From: Paraburkholderia caffeinilytica
Lineage (GTDB): Bacteria > Pseudomonadota > Gammaproteobacteria > Burkholderiales > Burkholderiaceae
Assembly: GCF_003368325.1 (NCBI RefSeq)
Contig: NZ_CP031467.1
Location: forward strand, 2,232,001 to 2,296,000
DNA length: 64,000 nt
Direction: 5' to 3'
Shown: positions 26,998 through 39,049 of the stretch, piece by piece
How positions within the stretch are numbered: position 1 is the first letter of the stretch
Layout of the letters: the number at the start of each line of letters is the position of its first letter
Notes under the pieces: model-generated
Database searches by the model: none
The model's input: the letters and a program-made list of their open reading frames with translations, nothing else
Told to the model about the DNA's origin: nothing
Made by a program: the position numbers and the translations under genes

Positions 26998-27023
26998 AAG
27001 CCGCCTTCGGGCGGCTTTTCTTT
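26998..27023 (+). terminator. pckG terminator
   Basis: AAGCCGCC pairs perfectly with GGCGGCTT around a TTCG tetraloop and is followed by TTCTTT, 25 bases after the pckG stop. Confidence 0.9.
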
Positions 27024-27314
27024 GCTGGTCCGACCCCGCATCGCGACTTTTCCTGATTTCACCAAGGCCGGATGACCTTTGCGTCTGTTCGAACAAAAAA
27101 GACAGTGCAAGCTGCAGCGCAGCAGATTGTTGCCTTTGTCGGAATAATCGAGGTTCGAGCCCCGCACTGGGGAACACAGTCGCACAAATATCGACAATAT
27201 TTCGGCATTCCCGGGCAACTTCTGCACGATTTCGCGAGTCGTAGGAGAATTCCAAGTTCGCTTCACTGGTTTTCACTAATTGTCAGGAAGCTGTAACACG
27301 GCAGGAGTTGTCCT
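27024..27314. other. Intergenic region upstream of the LysR gene
   Basis: No gene is seen. A perfect AAATAT-CGACA-ATATTT inverted repeat at 27187-27203 (T-rich and A-rich arms, five-base spacer) is the best candidate operator for the LysR protein encoded downstream. CAGGAG at 27301-27307 is the ribosome binding site of the LysR gene. Confidence 0.45.
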
Positions 27315-28415
27315 ATGGATCATTTGCAGTCGATGCGAGTTTTCGTCAAAGTGGCGGATCTCGGCAGTTTTGCCCGCGCTGCGAGCGCGATGGATATTTC
27401 CAACGCAGTTGCCACCCGTCACGTTGCGGATCTCGAAGGCCGTCTTGGTACGCGGCTGCTCAATCGCACAACCCGCAGCTTGTCTCTGACCGAATCCGGC
27501 CAGGTTTATCTTGAGCGCGCGCGCCAGATTCTCGACGAACTTGAAGACGTCGAGCAGATGGTGGTCGCGCGCAATCACGAACCCGTCGGCACGTTGCGAA
27601 TCGTCGCACCGGTCGTGTTCGGGTTGCATAACCTTGCGCCCGTGCTGCAGACGTACGCGGAGCGCTATCCGAAAGTCATTCCCGATGTCACGCTGGTCGA
27701 CCGCCAGGTCGATCTGGTCGAAGAAGGTTTCGACGTGGGTGTCGTGGTCACGCGGCAAATGCGCAGCGCGAGCATTGTCACGCGGCGTTTGACCACCGGT
27801 TGCATGACGGTGTGCGCGACGCCCGCATACCTGGAAAAACACGGCACGCCCACGCGTCCCGAGCATCTGCTCGAGCACCCGTGCCTGAGCTTGCCGTCCG
27901 AGTATTGGGGCGACGAGCGGGTGTTCACGGGTTCTGAAGGCGAAGTGCGGGTGCGGCCGTCCAACGTCATCGTGGCGAACAACACCGAAATGCTGCGGCA
28001 GTTCGCGTTGCTCGGCATGGGCATCGCGATTCTGCCGAGCTATCTGATCGGCCGCGACATGACGCGCGGCAGGCTCGTGCGTTTGCTCGGCGATTTCCGT
28101 TTGCCGCAGGTCGAGATCAACATCGCGTATCCGAGCCGCCGCCACCTGCCGGCGAAGGTGCGTACGTTCATCGATCACCTGGTCGAGCATTTCAGCCAGA
28201 CGCCGAACAGCCTGCTCGGCGAGCAGTGGATCAAGGACGGGCTAGGCCGGCCCGCCACGTCCGCAGCACTCGATTCCGCGGATCACATGCCGCCGGAAGC
28301 GTTCGATGGCGCTGAACCGCTGTCACGGCTACTGGACAGCGAGTTGTCGCCGCTGCCGAAGACGTTGGCAAAGACGACGAATCGTCCACGGCCCACTGCT
28401 CTTTCGCCGCTTTAA
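27315..28415 (+). CDS. LysR family transcriptional regulator
   Basis: A 366-residue LysR-type regulator. The N-terminal helix-turn-helix (FVKVADLGSFARAASAM, VADLEGRLGTRLLNRTTRS) belongs to the AaeR/DsdC-like subgroup that regulates aromatic acid efflux or metabolism, and is followed by the periplasmic-binding-like effector domain (about 90-295). The protein is about 60 residues longer than usual: after residue 300 it has a proline/alanine/serine-rich tail with no obvious fold. The target is unknown, since neighbours pckG and topB are housekeeping genes. It converges with topB on a shared strong terminator. Confidence 0.88.
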   Translation: MDHLQSMRVFVKVADLGSFARAASAMDISNAVATRHVADLEGRLGTRLLNRTTRSLSLTESGQVYLERARQILDELEDVEQMVVARNHEPVGTLRIVAPVVFGLHNLAPVLQTYAERYPKVIPDVTLVDRQVDLVEEGFDVGVVVTRQMRSASIVTRRLTTGCMTVCATPAYLEKHGTPTRPEHLLEHPCLSLPSEYWGDERVFTGSEGEVRVRPSNVIVANNTEMLRQFALLGMGIAILPSYLIGRDMTRGRLVRLLGDFRLPQVEINIAYPSRRHLPAKVRTFIDHLVEHFSQTPNSLLGEQWIKDGLGRPATSAALDSADHMPPEAFDGAEPLSRLLDSELSPLPKTLAKTTNRPRPTALSPL

Positions 28416-28472
28416 GCATTCGTGCGATAGCACCGGCGGCGCTGAGGCAAGCGCAGGTCGGTGCTCCAAAAC

Positions 28473-28509
28473 AAAAGGCGCAGTCACTTCACGTGACTGC
28501 GCCTTTTTT
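28473..28509. terminator. Bidirectional terminator between LysR gene and topB
   Basis: A perfect 15-bp stem (AAAAGGCGCAGTCAC with GTGACTGCGCCTTTT) around a five-base loop, with A residues on one side and T residues on the other. It serves both convergent genes. Confidence 0.93.
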
Positions 28510-28568
28510 CTGGGCGGGAATGAGGCGAGCCGGGATCTGGGTACCTCCCGGTTGCCTGCTCGATTTAC

Positions 28569-31244
<2,676 letters not shown>

Positions 31245-31493
31245 GACTCGATGTGAGGTTGGTAGATCCGGGTTGATGGCCTTGAGTGCGCATGAATTAG
31301 CGCGACCCTCGTTTGCGACCTTTGCGACCCAATAACGACCGCTTTATAGCACACGGCGCGAACGCGGCGTGTCAAGTGCCATAAAAAGCGCGCCATGATA
31401 ATTGCGTGCCCAGTAATTGGGCAAGCTGCGGAAAACGCGCTGTGTGCCGCTTGCAACGCCCGTGCCGCAAGGTTCAGCGGCGAGCGGCCACAT
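31245..31493. other. Gap between thioredoxin-like gene and topB
   Basis: No gene is seen. A perfect TGCCCA-GTAAT-TGGGCA inverted repeat at 31407-31423 lies in the middle, without a T-tract. It may be an operator or a processing hairpin. Confidence 0.4.
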
Positions 31494-31871
31494 TCACGCG
31501 ACGGCGAGCGCGGGCCGTAGTTTGGGCGCGCCGCTGACGCCGGGAACGGCTGTCAAGTCAGACAACATTCGCTCCACAATCGCGGCCTGCGGTAAAACCG
31601 TGCCAAAAAAACGTGTCGTTACGGAGTCTTCGATCAGGATGGTCGGGAAATTCTCTACGTCCAGATCCTCGAAGCGGTCCGCATGGGTTTCGATGTCGAT
31701 CCATGCGAAACAGATCTCCGGGTGCTTGTCCGCCAGCCGGTCAAAGGCATCCCGATACTCACGGCAGGTTCCGCACCACTCCGCGCAGAGGCAGGCCACG
31801 AACAGCGTGTCGGGTTCGTTGACGCGCTCGGCGATCCGGTCTTGGTCGGTGTCGAGATTCAGCGCGGGCAT
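31494..31871 (-). CDS. Thioredoxin-fold protein with CGTC active site
   Basis: A 125-residue cytosolic thioredoxin-like protein (no signal peptide). The active site is WCGTCREY, CGTC rather than the canonical CGPC; the cis-proline loop NFPTILIE is intact. It probably reduces or transfers electrons to an unknown partner with a shifted redox potential. Start 31871 is chosen as the ATG next to the conserved MPALNL beginning. It lies 89 bases downstream of dprA and upstream of topB on the same strand. Confidence 0.83.
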   Translation of the reverse strand: MPALNLDTDQDRIAERVNEPDTLFVACLCAEWCGTCREYRDAFDRLADKHPEICFAWIDIETHADRFEDLDVENFPTILIEDSVTTRFFGTVLPQAAIVERMLSDLTAVPGVSGAPKLRPALAVA

Positions 31872-31960
31872 GGTGGTTCCTTGCGTACTTTTGTCAGGTG
31901 CTTTGGCGCGAATGTAGCATGGCCAATCCCGAATGGTGGTCAACCCTGGTCAAGACGGGG

Positions 31961-33220
31961 TCAGCTGTGGGTGGCTCGCATGAAGCGGCCGCCGGGCAGC
32001 GCGGTCACCTGGCCGGCGAGTTCGAGCTGCAGCAGCGTGCTTTGCAATGCCGCGTCTCCCATCTCGGTGCGGGAGGCAAGAATTTCAAGCGTGGCGGGGG
32101 CGTGGCCGAGTGCGTCGAGGAGTTGCAGCGCTTCGGCACTCACGGCTGGCGGGGCCATGGATGATTTCGGCGCCGCTGCCGATTCTGGCCGAGTCGCGGC
32201 TGAGGCTGGCGCGGCCACCGAATCCGGTTGATTTGCCACCGACGCCAGTCCTGCTGAGGCATCTCGCACGCCCGCGTCGCCCCAAAGCATCGCCTGCCCG
32301 CTGGCTGCCTTCGCAGCCACAGGCTTGGCGAAGCCCAATTCCTCCAGCACTTCGTCGGGCGTTTCCACCAACCTGGCGCCCTGCTTGATGATTCGGTGAC
32401 AACCGCGCGACAACGGTGCGTGGATCGAGCCGGGCAACGCGAAAATATCGCGTCCCATTTCATTGGCGAGCCGAGCCGTGATCAGCGAGCCCGAGCGCAT
32501 GGCGGCCTCGACGATCACCACCCCGCTGACGAGGCCGGCGATCAAGCGGTTACGTTGCGGAAAATTGGCGGCGCGCGCCGGCGTGCCCAGCGGCCACTCC
32601 GAAAGGATCGCGCCTTGCGCTGCGATCTGCCGCGCCAGCGCGTGATGCGCGGCCGGATACACAAGGTCCGCGCCGGTGCCGATCACGGCCACCGTGCCGC
32701 CGGCGCCTTCCAGGCCGCCCCGATGCGCGGCACCGTCGATGCCCAGCGCCAGTCCCGACACGATCGTGACGCCCGCCTGCGAAAGCTCACGCGCGAAGCG
32801 CTCAGCGTCTTCAGCGCCTTGCGGTGTCGCGCTGCGGCTGCCCACCAGGGCGACCGCCCTCGTATGCAACAGATCCAGCCGGCCCTTTATATATAGCAGC
32901 GGCGGCGGATCGGGCATGGTCAGCAGCGCTGGCGGGTAGGCCGGATCGTCGAGGGTGACCACGTGGTTGCCGGCCAGCGCGCGCCACGCGATCACCGCGT
33001 CGAGTTGCGCGTCGAAGTCTGGACCAGGCGGCGCCAGCACGGCGCGCGCCGCGGCCTCGCCCGCGATCCCGGCAAGTGCCTCGGACGATCGATTGAAGAT
33101 CGCTTGCGGCAGTCCAAAAGCGCCCAGCAGCAGACGCAGGGCCGCGGGTTTCAGCCCCGGCGCGAGCGAGAGCCGCAGCCAGGCGGCGAGTTCAATATCG
33201 GTTGCGGGCAAGGTACGCAT
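31961..33220 (-). CDS. dprA: DNA-processing protein DprA
   Basis: A 419-residue DprA/Smf protein, which loads RecA on incoming single-stranded DNA during natural transformation. The Rossmann domain shows VALVGSRSATPQG, VSGLALGIDGAAHRGGL and RNRLIAGLVSGVVIVEA, with the SEWPLGTPARAANFP segment between the last two. The C-terminal winged helix (LLDALGHAPATLEILASRTEMG) is separated by an Ala/Ser-rich linker of about 60 residues. It starts at 33220, divergent from def. The upstream N-terminal SAM-like region is present, so the protein looks intact. Confidence 0.94.
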   Translation of the reverse strand: MRTLPATDIELAAWLRLSLAPGLKPAALRLLLGAFGLPQAIFNRSSEALAGIAGEAAARAVLAPPGPDFDAQLDAVIAWRALAGNHVVTLDDPAYPPALLTMPDPPPLLYIKGRLDLLHTRAVALVGSRSATPQGAEDAERFARELSQAGVTIVSGLALGIDGAAHRGGLEGAGGTVAVIGTGADLVYPAAHHALARQIAAQGAILSEWPLGTPARAANFPQRNRLIAGLVSGVVIVEAAMRSGSLITARLANEMGRDIFALPGSIHAPLSRGCHRIIKQGARLVETPDEVLEELGFAKPVAAKAASGQAMLWGDAGVRDASAGLASVANQPDSVAAPASAATRPESAAAPKSSMAPPAVSAEALQLLDALGHAPATLEILASRTEMGDAALQSTLLQLELAGQVTALPGGRFMRATHS

Positions 33221-33464
33221 TGAAAGTCGATCCTCTTACAGGGCCAGCGGGCAGGCGGGCGCCATGCTAAAATTTTCATCATCCGAAATAACTGCAGCGC
33301 CGCGCCCACCCGCGCGGGCTCGTCGTTTGGCGCATGTGGCGCGTTGAATCGAACCGGTTCGACAGCCTCTATCCTCTGCGTTACGCGATGCGCCCACAAC
33401 CTGGCCGAATGGCCAACGCTAGCCTTCCACCGGTCAGCGGCGCCGAAAAAACACACTTAAGATC
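33221..33464 (+). promoter_or_regulatory. dprA/def divergent region with extended -10 for def
   Basis: TGCTAAAAT at 33265-33273 matches an extended -10 element (TGnTAAAAT) for the plus-strand def gene, giving a leader of about 185 bases. No good -35 is visible, as expected for extended -10 promoters. GAGG about eleven bases before the dprA start is its ribosome binding site. Confidence 0.5.
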
Positions 33465-33968
33465 ATGGCTTTACTGAATATTCTCAATTACCCGGACAAG
33501 CGGCTGCACAAGATTGCGAAGCCGGTCGAAGCCGTCAACGACCGCATCCGCAGGCTCGTCGCCGACATGGCCGAGACGATGTACGCCGCGCCCGGCGTCG
33601 GCCTCGCCGCGACCCAGGTGGACGTCCATGAGCGCGTGATCGTGATCGACGTGTCGGAAGCGCACGACGAACTGCTTGCACTGATCAACCCGGAAATCGT
33701 CTGGTCGAGCGACGAGAAGGAAGTGTCGGAAGAGGGCTGCCTCTCGGTGCCGGGCATTTACGACAACGTCGAGCGTGCCGAGAAAGTGCGCGTGCGGGCG
33801 CTGAACGAGAAGGGCGAAACCTTCGAGCTCGATTGCGAGGGGTTGCTGGCCGTGTGCGTGCAGCACGAAATGGATCACCTGATGGGCCGCGTGTTCGTCG
33901 AGTACCTGTCGCCGCTCAAGCAGACGCGCATCAAGAGCAAGATGAAGAAGCTCGCCCACGCGATGTAA
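33465..33968 (+). CDS. def: Peptide deformylase
   Basis: A 167-residue metallopeptidase that removes the formyl group from nascent proteins. All three motifs are present: GVGLAATQV (about 45-53), EGCLSVPG (about 90-97) and HEMDHLMG (about 134-141); the cysteine and the two histidines bind the metal. The length matches E. coli Def (169). fmt follows after 31 bases; def-fmt is the classical operon coupling deformylation with formylation. Confidence 0.98.
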   Translation: MALLNILNYPDKRLHKIAKPVEAVNDRIRRLVADMAETMYAAPGVGLAATQVDVHERVIVIDVSEAHDELLALINPEIVWSSDEKEVSEEGCLSVPGIYDNVERAEKVRVRALNEKGETFELDCEGLLAVCVQHEMDHLMGRVFVEYLSPLKQTRIKSKMKKLAHAM

Positions 33969-33999
33969 CGCGCGTCCACCTCGCCTACTGCCTCCCTTC

Positions 34000-34986
34000 A
34001 TGAGTCATTCGTTGCGCGTCATCTTTGCCGGCACGCCGGAGTTCGCCGCGGCGGCACTGGCCGCGATCCACAGTGCCGGTTTTCCGGTGCCGCTCGTGCT
34101 GACCCAGCCCGACCGGCCCGCGGGTCGCGGGATGAAATTGCAGGCAAGTCCGGTCAAGCGCTACGCGCAGGAACATGGGCTTGCCGTCGCGCAGCCGCCT
34201 TCGTTGCGTCGTGCCGGCAAATATCCGGCCGAAGCCTCCGCCGCGATCGATCAATTGCGCGCCACGCAGCACGACGTGATGGTGGTGGCCGCCTACGGTC
34301 TGATCCTGCCGCAGGAAGTTCTCGATATTCCGCCGCTGGGTTGCATCAACATTCACGCGTCGTTGTTGCCGCGCTGGCGCGGCGCCGCGCCGATTCATCG
34401 GGCGATCGAGGCGGGCGATGCGGAAACCGGCATCACGCTGATGCAGATGGATGTCGGCCTCGACACCGGCGCGATGATTTCCGAAGCACGCACGCCAATT
34501 GCCTCCGACGACACGACGGCCACTCTCCACGACCGCCTCGCGCAAGACGGCGCGAAGCTGATCGTCGAAGCGCTGATCGAACTCGAGCGCAGCGGCAAGC
34601 TGGCGGCGACGCCGCAACCCGCGGACGGCGTGACCTACGCGGAAAAGATCGGCAAGCACGAGGCTGCGCTCGACTGGCGCAAGCCGGCCGCGACCCTCGC
34701 GCGCCAGGTGCGCGCGTTCGACCCGTTTCCCGGTGGCGTGGGCACGCTGGAAGACGGTACGTCGATCAAGATCTGGGCAGCGGTCCCGGTCGAGGCGCAA
34801 GGCAACACGGCGCCCGGCACGATCGCCGAGGTCTCTCCGGAAGGCGTCGTCGTTGCCTGTGGCGAAGGCGCTTTGCGCCTTATCCAATTGCAGAAACCCG
34901 GCGGCAAGCGTTTGCCGGTGCGCGATTTTCTGGCCGGCGCCACGCTGGTCCCGGGCCAGCGTTTCCAGCTTCCCGAAGCAAAATAA
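34000..34986 (+). CDS. fmt: Methionyl-tRNA formyltransferase
   Basis: A 328-residue enzyme that formylates initiator Met-tRNA using 10-formyl-tetrahydrofolate. The N-terminal formyltransferase fold shows [14 protein letters not shown] and the catalytic [18 protein letters not shown] segment, whose upstream INIHASL supplies the Asn/His. The C-terminal OB-like domain binds tRNA. It forms a pair with def. A 12-bp perfect hairpin follows the stop. Confidence 0.98.
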   Translation: MSHSLRVIFAGTPEFAAAALAAIHSAGFPVPLVLTQPDRPAGRGMKLQASPVKRYAQEHGLAVAQPPSLRRAGKYPAEASAAIDQLRATQHDVMVVAAYGLILPQEVLDIPPLGCINIHASLLPRWRGAAPIHRAIEAGDAETGITLMQMDVGLDTGAMISEARTPIASDDTTATLHDRLAQDGAKLIVEALIELERSGKLAATPQPADGVTYAEKIGKHEAALDWRKPAATLARQVRAFDPFPGGVGTLEDGTSIKIWAAVPVEAQGNTAPGTIAEVSPEGVVVACGEGALRLIQLQKPGGKRLPVRDFLAGATLVPGQRFQLPEAK

Positions 34987-35000
34987 CACCCTTGCGCATA

Positions 35001-35034
35001 GCTTGAACATCGTCCGTTCGGCCGATGTTCAAGC
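35001..35034. repeat. Perfect inverted repeat after fmt
   Basis: GCTTGAACATCG pairs exactly with CGATGTTCAAGC around a ten-base loop, 15 bases after the fmt stop. No T-tract follows, so it may be a Rho-type end, an mRNA stabiliser or an operator for the LysE-type gene 70 bases further on. Confidence 0.6.
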
Positions 35035-35104
35035 GCCCCGCTGCAAGCCTGCAGCGCGGTAAAATTGTTCATGCAACGGCGCGCGCCTAGAGGATAGGAT
35101 CCCC

Positions 35105-35746
35105 ATGTTTGGCATCACCCATTTCGAATTTTTCGTCGTCGCGGTTTTTCTGCTGAACGTGACGCCCGGTCCCGACACGGCTTACATCGTCGGGCGCAGC
35201 GTCGCGCAGGGCCGTGGCGCGGGGCTAATGTCCGCGCTCGGCATCTCCGCCGGTTGCTGCGTTCATTCGCTTGCCTGTGCGTTCGGCTTGACGGCGCTGC
35301 TGGCCGCTTCGGCCACCGCGTTCACCGTCATCAAGTTCGTCGGCGCCATATATCTGATCTATCTCGGCGTGCGCCTCGTTTTTGCCAAGCCGGCGGTCGA
35401 TCCTGCGGTGGGCGAAGCGCGCGCTGCCGGCGCGCCGAAGTCGCTGCGTCAATTGTTCCTGCAGGGTTTCTGGACCAATGTGCTGAACCCTAAGGTCGTG
35501 CTGTTTTTCGTGTCGTTCTTTCCGCAATTCGTCACCGCGGGCAGCGACCATAAGGCGCTGGCGTTCCTCACGCTCGGCGGGGTGTTCGTCGTGATGAGCA
35601 TGGTCTGGAACAGTTTTGTCGCGTGGGTCGCCGGCAGCGTGACCCAGCGCTTCTCCGGCAAGCCGTTGGTGAAGCGGTGGATGGACCGCGGTGTCGGTAG
35701 CGCATTCGTCGGCTTGGGCATCAAGCTCGCTACCGCATCAAGATGA
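35105..35746 (+). CDS. LysE family exporter
   Basis: A 213-residue inner-membrane LysE/RhtB-type exporter with about six membrane segments. The family motif TPGPDTAYIVGRSVAQGRGAG (given in part) begins near residue 20 and LNPKVVLFFVSFFPQFV carries the NPK signature. TAAAAT at 35060-35065 is a likely -10 element, and AGGAT lies before the ATG. It probably exports an amino acid such as threonine or homoserine; the exact substrate is unknown. Confidence 0.88.
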   Translation: MFGITHFEFFVVAVFLLNVTPGPDTAYIVGRSVAQGRGAGLMSALGISAGCCVHSLACAFGLTALLAASATAFTVIKFVGAIYLIYLGVRLVFAKPAVDPAVGEARAAGAPKSLRQLFLQGFWTNVLNPKVVLFFVSFFPQFVTAGSDHKALAFLTLGGVFVVMSMVWNSFVAWVAGSVTQRFSGKPLVKRWMDRGVGSAFVGLGIKLATASR

Positions 35747-35849
35747 TTGAATTTTCCTCACGCGCCCATATCTAACATTTCGCTTACAATCAGCCGCCGC
35801 GATCATGCGGCGCAGATATGAACCCGCGTTAGGGCAAGGAGTTGCAGAC

Positions 35850-36707
35850 ATGTTCAATTGGGTCAAAACCGCGATGTTGATGGCCGCGATCACGGCCCTT
35901 TTCATCGTGATCGGCGGGATGATCGGCGGGTCGCGCGGCATGACGATCGCGCTCGTGATCGCCCTTGGAATGAATTTCTTTTCGTACTGGTTCTCGGACA
36001 AGATGGTTCTGCGCATGTACAACGCGCAGGAAGTCGACGAAAACAGTGCGCCACAGTTCTACCGCATGGTGCGCGAACTCGCCACCCGCGCCAATCTGCC
36101 GATGCCGCGCGTCTACCTGATCAACGAAGACGCGCCGAACGCGTTCGCCACCGGCCGCAATCCGGAGCATGCGGCCGTCGCCGCCACCACCGGCATCCTG
36201 CGCGTGTTGTCCGAGCGCGAAATGCGTGGCGTGATGGCGCACGAACTGGCGCACGTGAAGCATCGCGACATCCTCATCTCCACGGTTTCGGCGACCATGG
36301 CGGGCGCCATTTCCGCGCTCGCAAACTTTGCGATGTTTTTCGGCAGCCGCGATGAAAACGGCCGTCCGACGAACCCGATCGCAGGCATTGCTGTCGCGCT
36401 GCTCGCGCCGATCGCCGGTGCGTTGATTCAGATGGCGATTTCGCGCGCGCGTGAATTCGAAGCGGACCGTGGCGGCGCGCAAATTTCCGGCGATCCGCAA
36501 GCGCTCGCCTCGGCGCTCGACAAGATTCATCGTTACGCGAGCGGCATTCCGTTCCCCGCAGCCGAGCAGCATCCGGCCACCGCGCAGATGATGATCATGA
36601 ATCCGCTGTCGGGCGGCGGCATCGCGAATCTGTTCTCGACGCACCCGGCTACCGAGGAACGCATCGCGCGGTTGATGGAAATGGCGCGCACCGGGCGCTT
36701 CGAGTAA
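35850..36707 (+). CDS. htpX: Membrane zinc protease HtpX
   Basis: A 285-residue inner-membrane M48B metalloprotease involved in membrane-protein quality control. Two N-terminal membrane segments (to about residue 55), the HELAH zinc motif (131-135), two further membrane segments and the zinc-binding glutamate in [12 protein letters not shown] are in order. The ATG at 35850 is preceded by AAGGAG at seven bases; an earlier in-frame ATG at 35805 lacks this. TACAAT at 35785-35790 may be the -10 element. A terminator follows. Confidence 0.97.
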   Translation: MFNWVKTAMLMAAITALFIVIGGMIGGSRGMTIALVIALGMNFFSYWFSDKMVLRMYNAQEVDENSAPQFYRMVRELATRANLPMPRVYLINEDAPNAFATGRNPEHAAVAATTGILRVLSEREMRGVMAHELAHVKHRDILISTVSATMAGAISALANFAMFFGSRDENGRPTNPIAGIAVALLAPIAGALIQMAISRAREFEADRGGAQISGDPQALASALDKIHRYASGIPFPAAEQHPATAQMMIMNPLSGGGIANLFSTHPATEERIARLMEMARTGRFE

Positions 36708-36732
36708 CGGGCGCACTCGCCCGGCGAACGAG

Positions 36733-36758
36733 AGGCGAGTCTGCGGACTCGCCTTTTT
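36733..36758 (+). terminator. htpX terminator
   Basis: AGGCGAGTC pairs perfectly with GACTCGCCT around TGCG and is followed by a run of T residues, about 25 bases after the htpX stop. Confidence 0.92.
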
Positions 36759-37013
36759 GCTTGAGCACAGGGAAATCCGGGATGGCAGCGGCGCAGCCGG
36801 ACGCGGCCCATGCGGAGTCCTTTCGCTCCGGATGCTGTGCCGCGCCGTGTCGCCGACCGTTCGCTGGCGGGTCCTTGCCCTATTGCTCGCGCGCCGGCAG
36901 GCGCGGCTACGCCTTGGGGTTGTGATCCGCCCTCGGCGGCCCCTATCCCGCGCCACGCTACAATGTGTGCTGTTTGCGTCGCGCGCACCGCGCGGCCTGT
37001 CTTTGCCTCTTTC
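36759..37013 (+). promoter_or_regulatory. rsmB leader with TACAAT -10 element
   Basis: No gene is seen. TACAAT at 36959-36964 is the likely -10 hexamer for rsmB. It overlaps the only near upstream in-frame ATG (36963), which argues that translation begins at 37014 instead. Confidence 0.5.
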
Positions 37014-38453
37014 ATGACTCCAAAGCCTTCTTCGCGGTCTGCTACATCACCGGCGCGTCCACGCGAATCCCGCTTGTCGATACTGCACCTCGCGCCCGAA
37101 TCGCTCGGTTTCGCGCTCGACTGCGCGGGCCAGGCCGTCGGCGCCGTGGGCCTCGGCGCGTCCTTGCCGGCCGCGTTGCAATCCGTCTTCGTGTCCGCGC
37201 CTGAAGGTAGCGTCGCCGCGGCGCGCGGCGCGGTGCAGGACATCGCGTACCGCACCATGCGGCGTCTGGCGACTGCCGAATGGCTGATCGCGAAGCTGGT
37301 GAAAAAAGCACCGCCTCCGCACGTCGGTCACGTCCTCGCCTGCGCGCTCGCTTTGCTCGTCGACGATGAAGCGACCGCCGCCTATGCGCCGTTCACGGTT
37401 GTCGATCAGGCGGTCAGCGCCATCGCCGCGCGTCGTGAATTCGCGTTCGCAAAAGGTCTCGTCAACGCCGTGCTGCGCAATTTTCTGCGCGAGCGTGAGG
37501 CGCTGCTGAGCGCAGCGCAGGCCGACGAAGTGGCGCGCTGGAACTACCCGGCGTGGTGGATCGATGCGGTCAGAGCCGCATGGCCTGACGAATGGCAAGC
37601 TGTGCTCGCCTCCGGCAACATGCAAGGTCCGCTGACATTGCGCGTCAACGCGCGCCGCTCGACGGTCGATGCCTATCTGCAGGCGCTGCAAGACCATCAC
37701 ATTCCCGCGAGCAGGGCCGGCGAATACGCCGTCAAGCTCGTCACGCCGATGCCGGTCGACCGGATCCCCGGCTTCAGCGACGGCGTCGTGTCCGTGCAAG
37801 ACGCCGGCGCGCAACTCGCCGCTCAACTGCTCGGCGTGCGTGATGGCATGCGCGTGCTCGATGCGTGCGCGGCGCCTGGCGGCAAAACCGGCCATCTGCT
37901 CGAACTCGCCAACCTGCAGCTCGTGGCGCTCGAAAGCGACGTGTCGCGCGCACGTCGCATCGGCGAAAACTTGCAGCGCCTCAAGCTCGAAGCGGAGGTG
38001 CGTATCGGCGACGCGGGTGCGCCCGCAAAGTGGCACGACGACATCGATCAGCCGTTCGATCGCATTCTGGCCGACGTGCCGTGTTCGGCCTCGGGTATCG
38101 TGCGGCGTCATCCCGATATTCGCTGGCTGCGTCGCGCGTCCGATATCCCCGCCCTGGTCGCCGAGCAGCGCCGCATTCTCGACGCGCTATGGCCACTTGT
38201 GAAGCCGGGCGGCGAGTTGCTCTACGTTACGTGTTCGATCTTCCCGGAAGAAGGCGAGTTGCAGGCGCAGTGGTTTGGAAACAAGTATCAGGATGCGGTA
38301 CGATTGGACGCGCCGGGGCAACTTTTACCCTCAGTTGCCCGCGCGCCCGCCGACACATCGGCCGGGTCCCCTGCCGGACATGCCGCTGAAGATAGCGCCG
38401 GCTCGAACTCAGACCACGACGGATTTTTCTACGCGCGCTTTCAGAAACGGTGA
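37014..38453 (+). CDS. rsmB: 16S rRNA m5C967 methyltransferase
   Basis: A 479-residue RNA methyltransferase. The N-terminal NusB-like domain (to about residue 170) binds RNA. The Rossmann methyltransferase domain has DACAAPGGKTGHLLEL (AdoMet), the catalytic-cysteine motif DVPCSASGIVRRHPD, and the second cysteine in YVTCSIFPEEGE. The protein is longer than E. coli RsmB (429) because of a short Ser/Pro-rich N-terminus and an insertion near the end. The start is ATG 37014, without a clear Shine-Dalgarno signal. The stop overlaps the next gene's GTG by four bases, so rsmB and DUF4390 are coupled. Confidence 0.93.
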   Translation: MTPKPSSRSATSPARPRESRLSILHLAPESLGFALDCAGQAVGAVGLGASLPAALQSVFVSAPEGSVAAARGAVQDIAYRTMRRLATAEWLIAKLVKKAPPPHVGHVLACALALLVDDEATAAYAPFTVVDQAVSAIAARREFAFAKGLVNAVLRNFLREREALLSAAQADEVARWNYPAWWIDAVRAAWPDEWQAVLASGNMQGPLTLRVNARRSTVDAYLQALQDHHIPASRAGEYAVKLVTPMPVDRIPGFSDGVVSVQDAGAQLAAQLLGVRDGMRVLDACAAPGGKTGHLLELANLQLVALESDVSRARRIGENLQRLKLEAEVRIGDAGAPAKWHDDIDQPFDRILADVPCSASGIVRRHPDIRWLRRASDIPALVAEQRRILDALWPLVKPGGELLYVTCSIFPEEGELQAQWFGNKYQDAVRLDAPGQLLPSVARAPADTSAGSPAGHAAEDSAGSNSDHDGFFYARFQKR

Positions 38454-39049
38454 CCATCAAACGCTTCTTCCCGCTTCGGCTCGCTGCCGTGCTCTGGATC
38501 GTGCTTGCCGTATGGCTGGCTGTACCGGGCGCGGCGTATGCCGATTCGATCGCGGTGCAGCGCGCCTCGCTGCAATCGGACAACACTGGCTGGAATCTCG
38601 ATGCGCGTTTCGACTTCGACCTGAACAGCAATCTGGAAGACGCCGTCAACAAAGGCATTCCGCTGTATTTCACAACGGACTTCGAACTGAGCCGGCCGCG
38701 CTGGTACTGGTTCGACGAACAGCCGGTGAGCGTGTCGCAGAGCATTCGCCTGTCGTTCCAGCCGCTCACGCGTGAGTATCGTGTGTCGAGCGTGTCGTCG
38801 GGTGGGTTGCAGCTCGGCTTCACGACGCTGAAAGACGCGCTCGCGGTGATCAAGCACGTCACGTCATGGCATGTGATCGACCGCAATCAGGTGCATACCG
38901 GGGAGACCTACAACGCGTCGGTACGCATGCAACTCGACATCGCGCTGATGCCCAAGCCGTTCCAGATCGACGCGGTGAACAACCGCGACTGGAGCCTTTC
39001 GTCGGAGTGGAAGCGCTTTACCTTCACGGTGACCGAACGTGCTAAATAG
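38450..39049 (+). CDS. DUF4390 exported protein
   Basis: A 199-residue protein with a signal peptide (to about residue 31, VPGAAYA) and a periplasmic DUF4390 domain (YFTTDFELSRPRWYWFDEQP, VSQSIRLSFQPLTREYRVSS). The family lies almost always between rsmB and an NtrY-like kinase gene in betaproteobacteria, and its role is unknown. It begins with a GTG overlapping the rsmB stop (GTGA) and its end overlaps the kinase start by 11 bases, so all of these genes are probably translated from one mRNA. It might modulate the kinase's sensing domain. Confidence 0.92.
   Translation: MTIKRFFPLRLAAVLWIVLAVWLAVPGAAYADSIAVQRASLQSDNTGWNLDARFDFDLNSNLEDAVNKGIPLYFTTDFELSRPRWYWFDEQPVSVSQSIRLSFQPLTREYRVSSVSSGGLQLGFTTLKDALAVIKHVTSWHVIDRNQVHTGETYNASVRMQLDIALMPKPFQIDAVNNRDWSLSSEWKRFTFTVTERAK

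Noticed and set aside
27139..27175. GGTTCGAGCCCCGCAC looks like the T-loop of a tRNA
   Set aside because: The flanking bases do not pair into a T stem, and no D arm, anticodon arm or acceptor stem can be formed; at most a decayed remnant.
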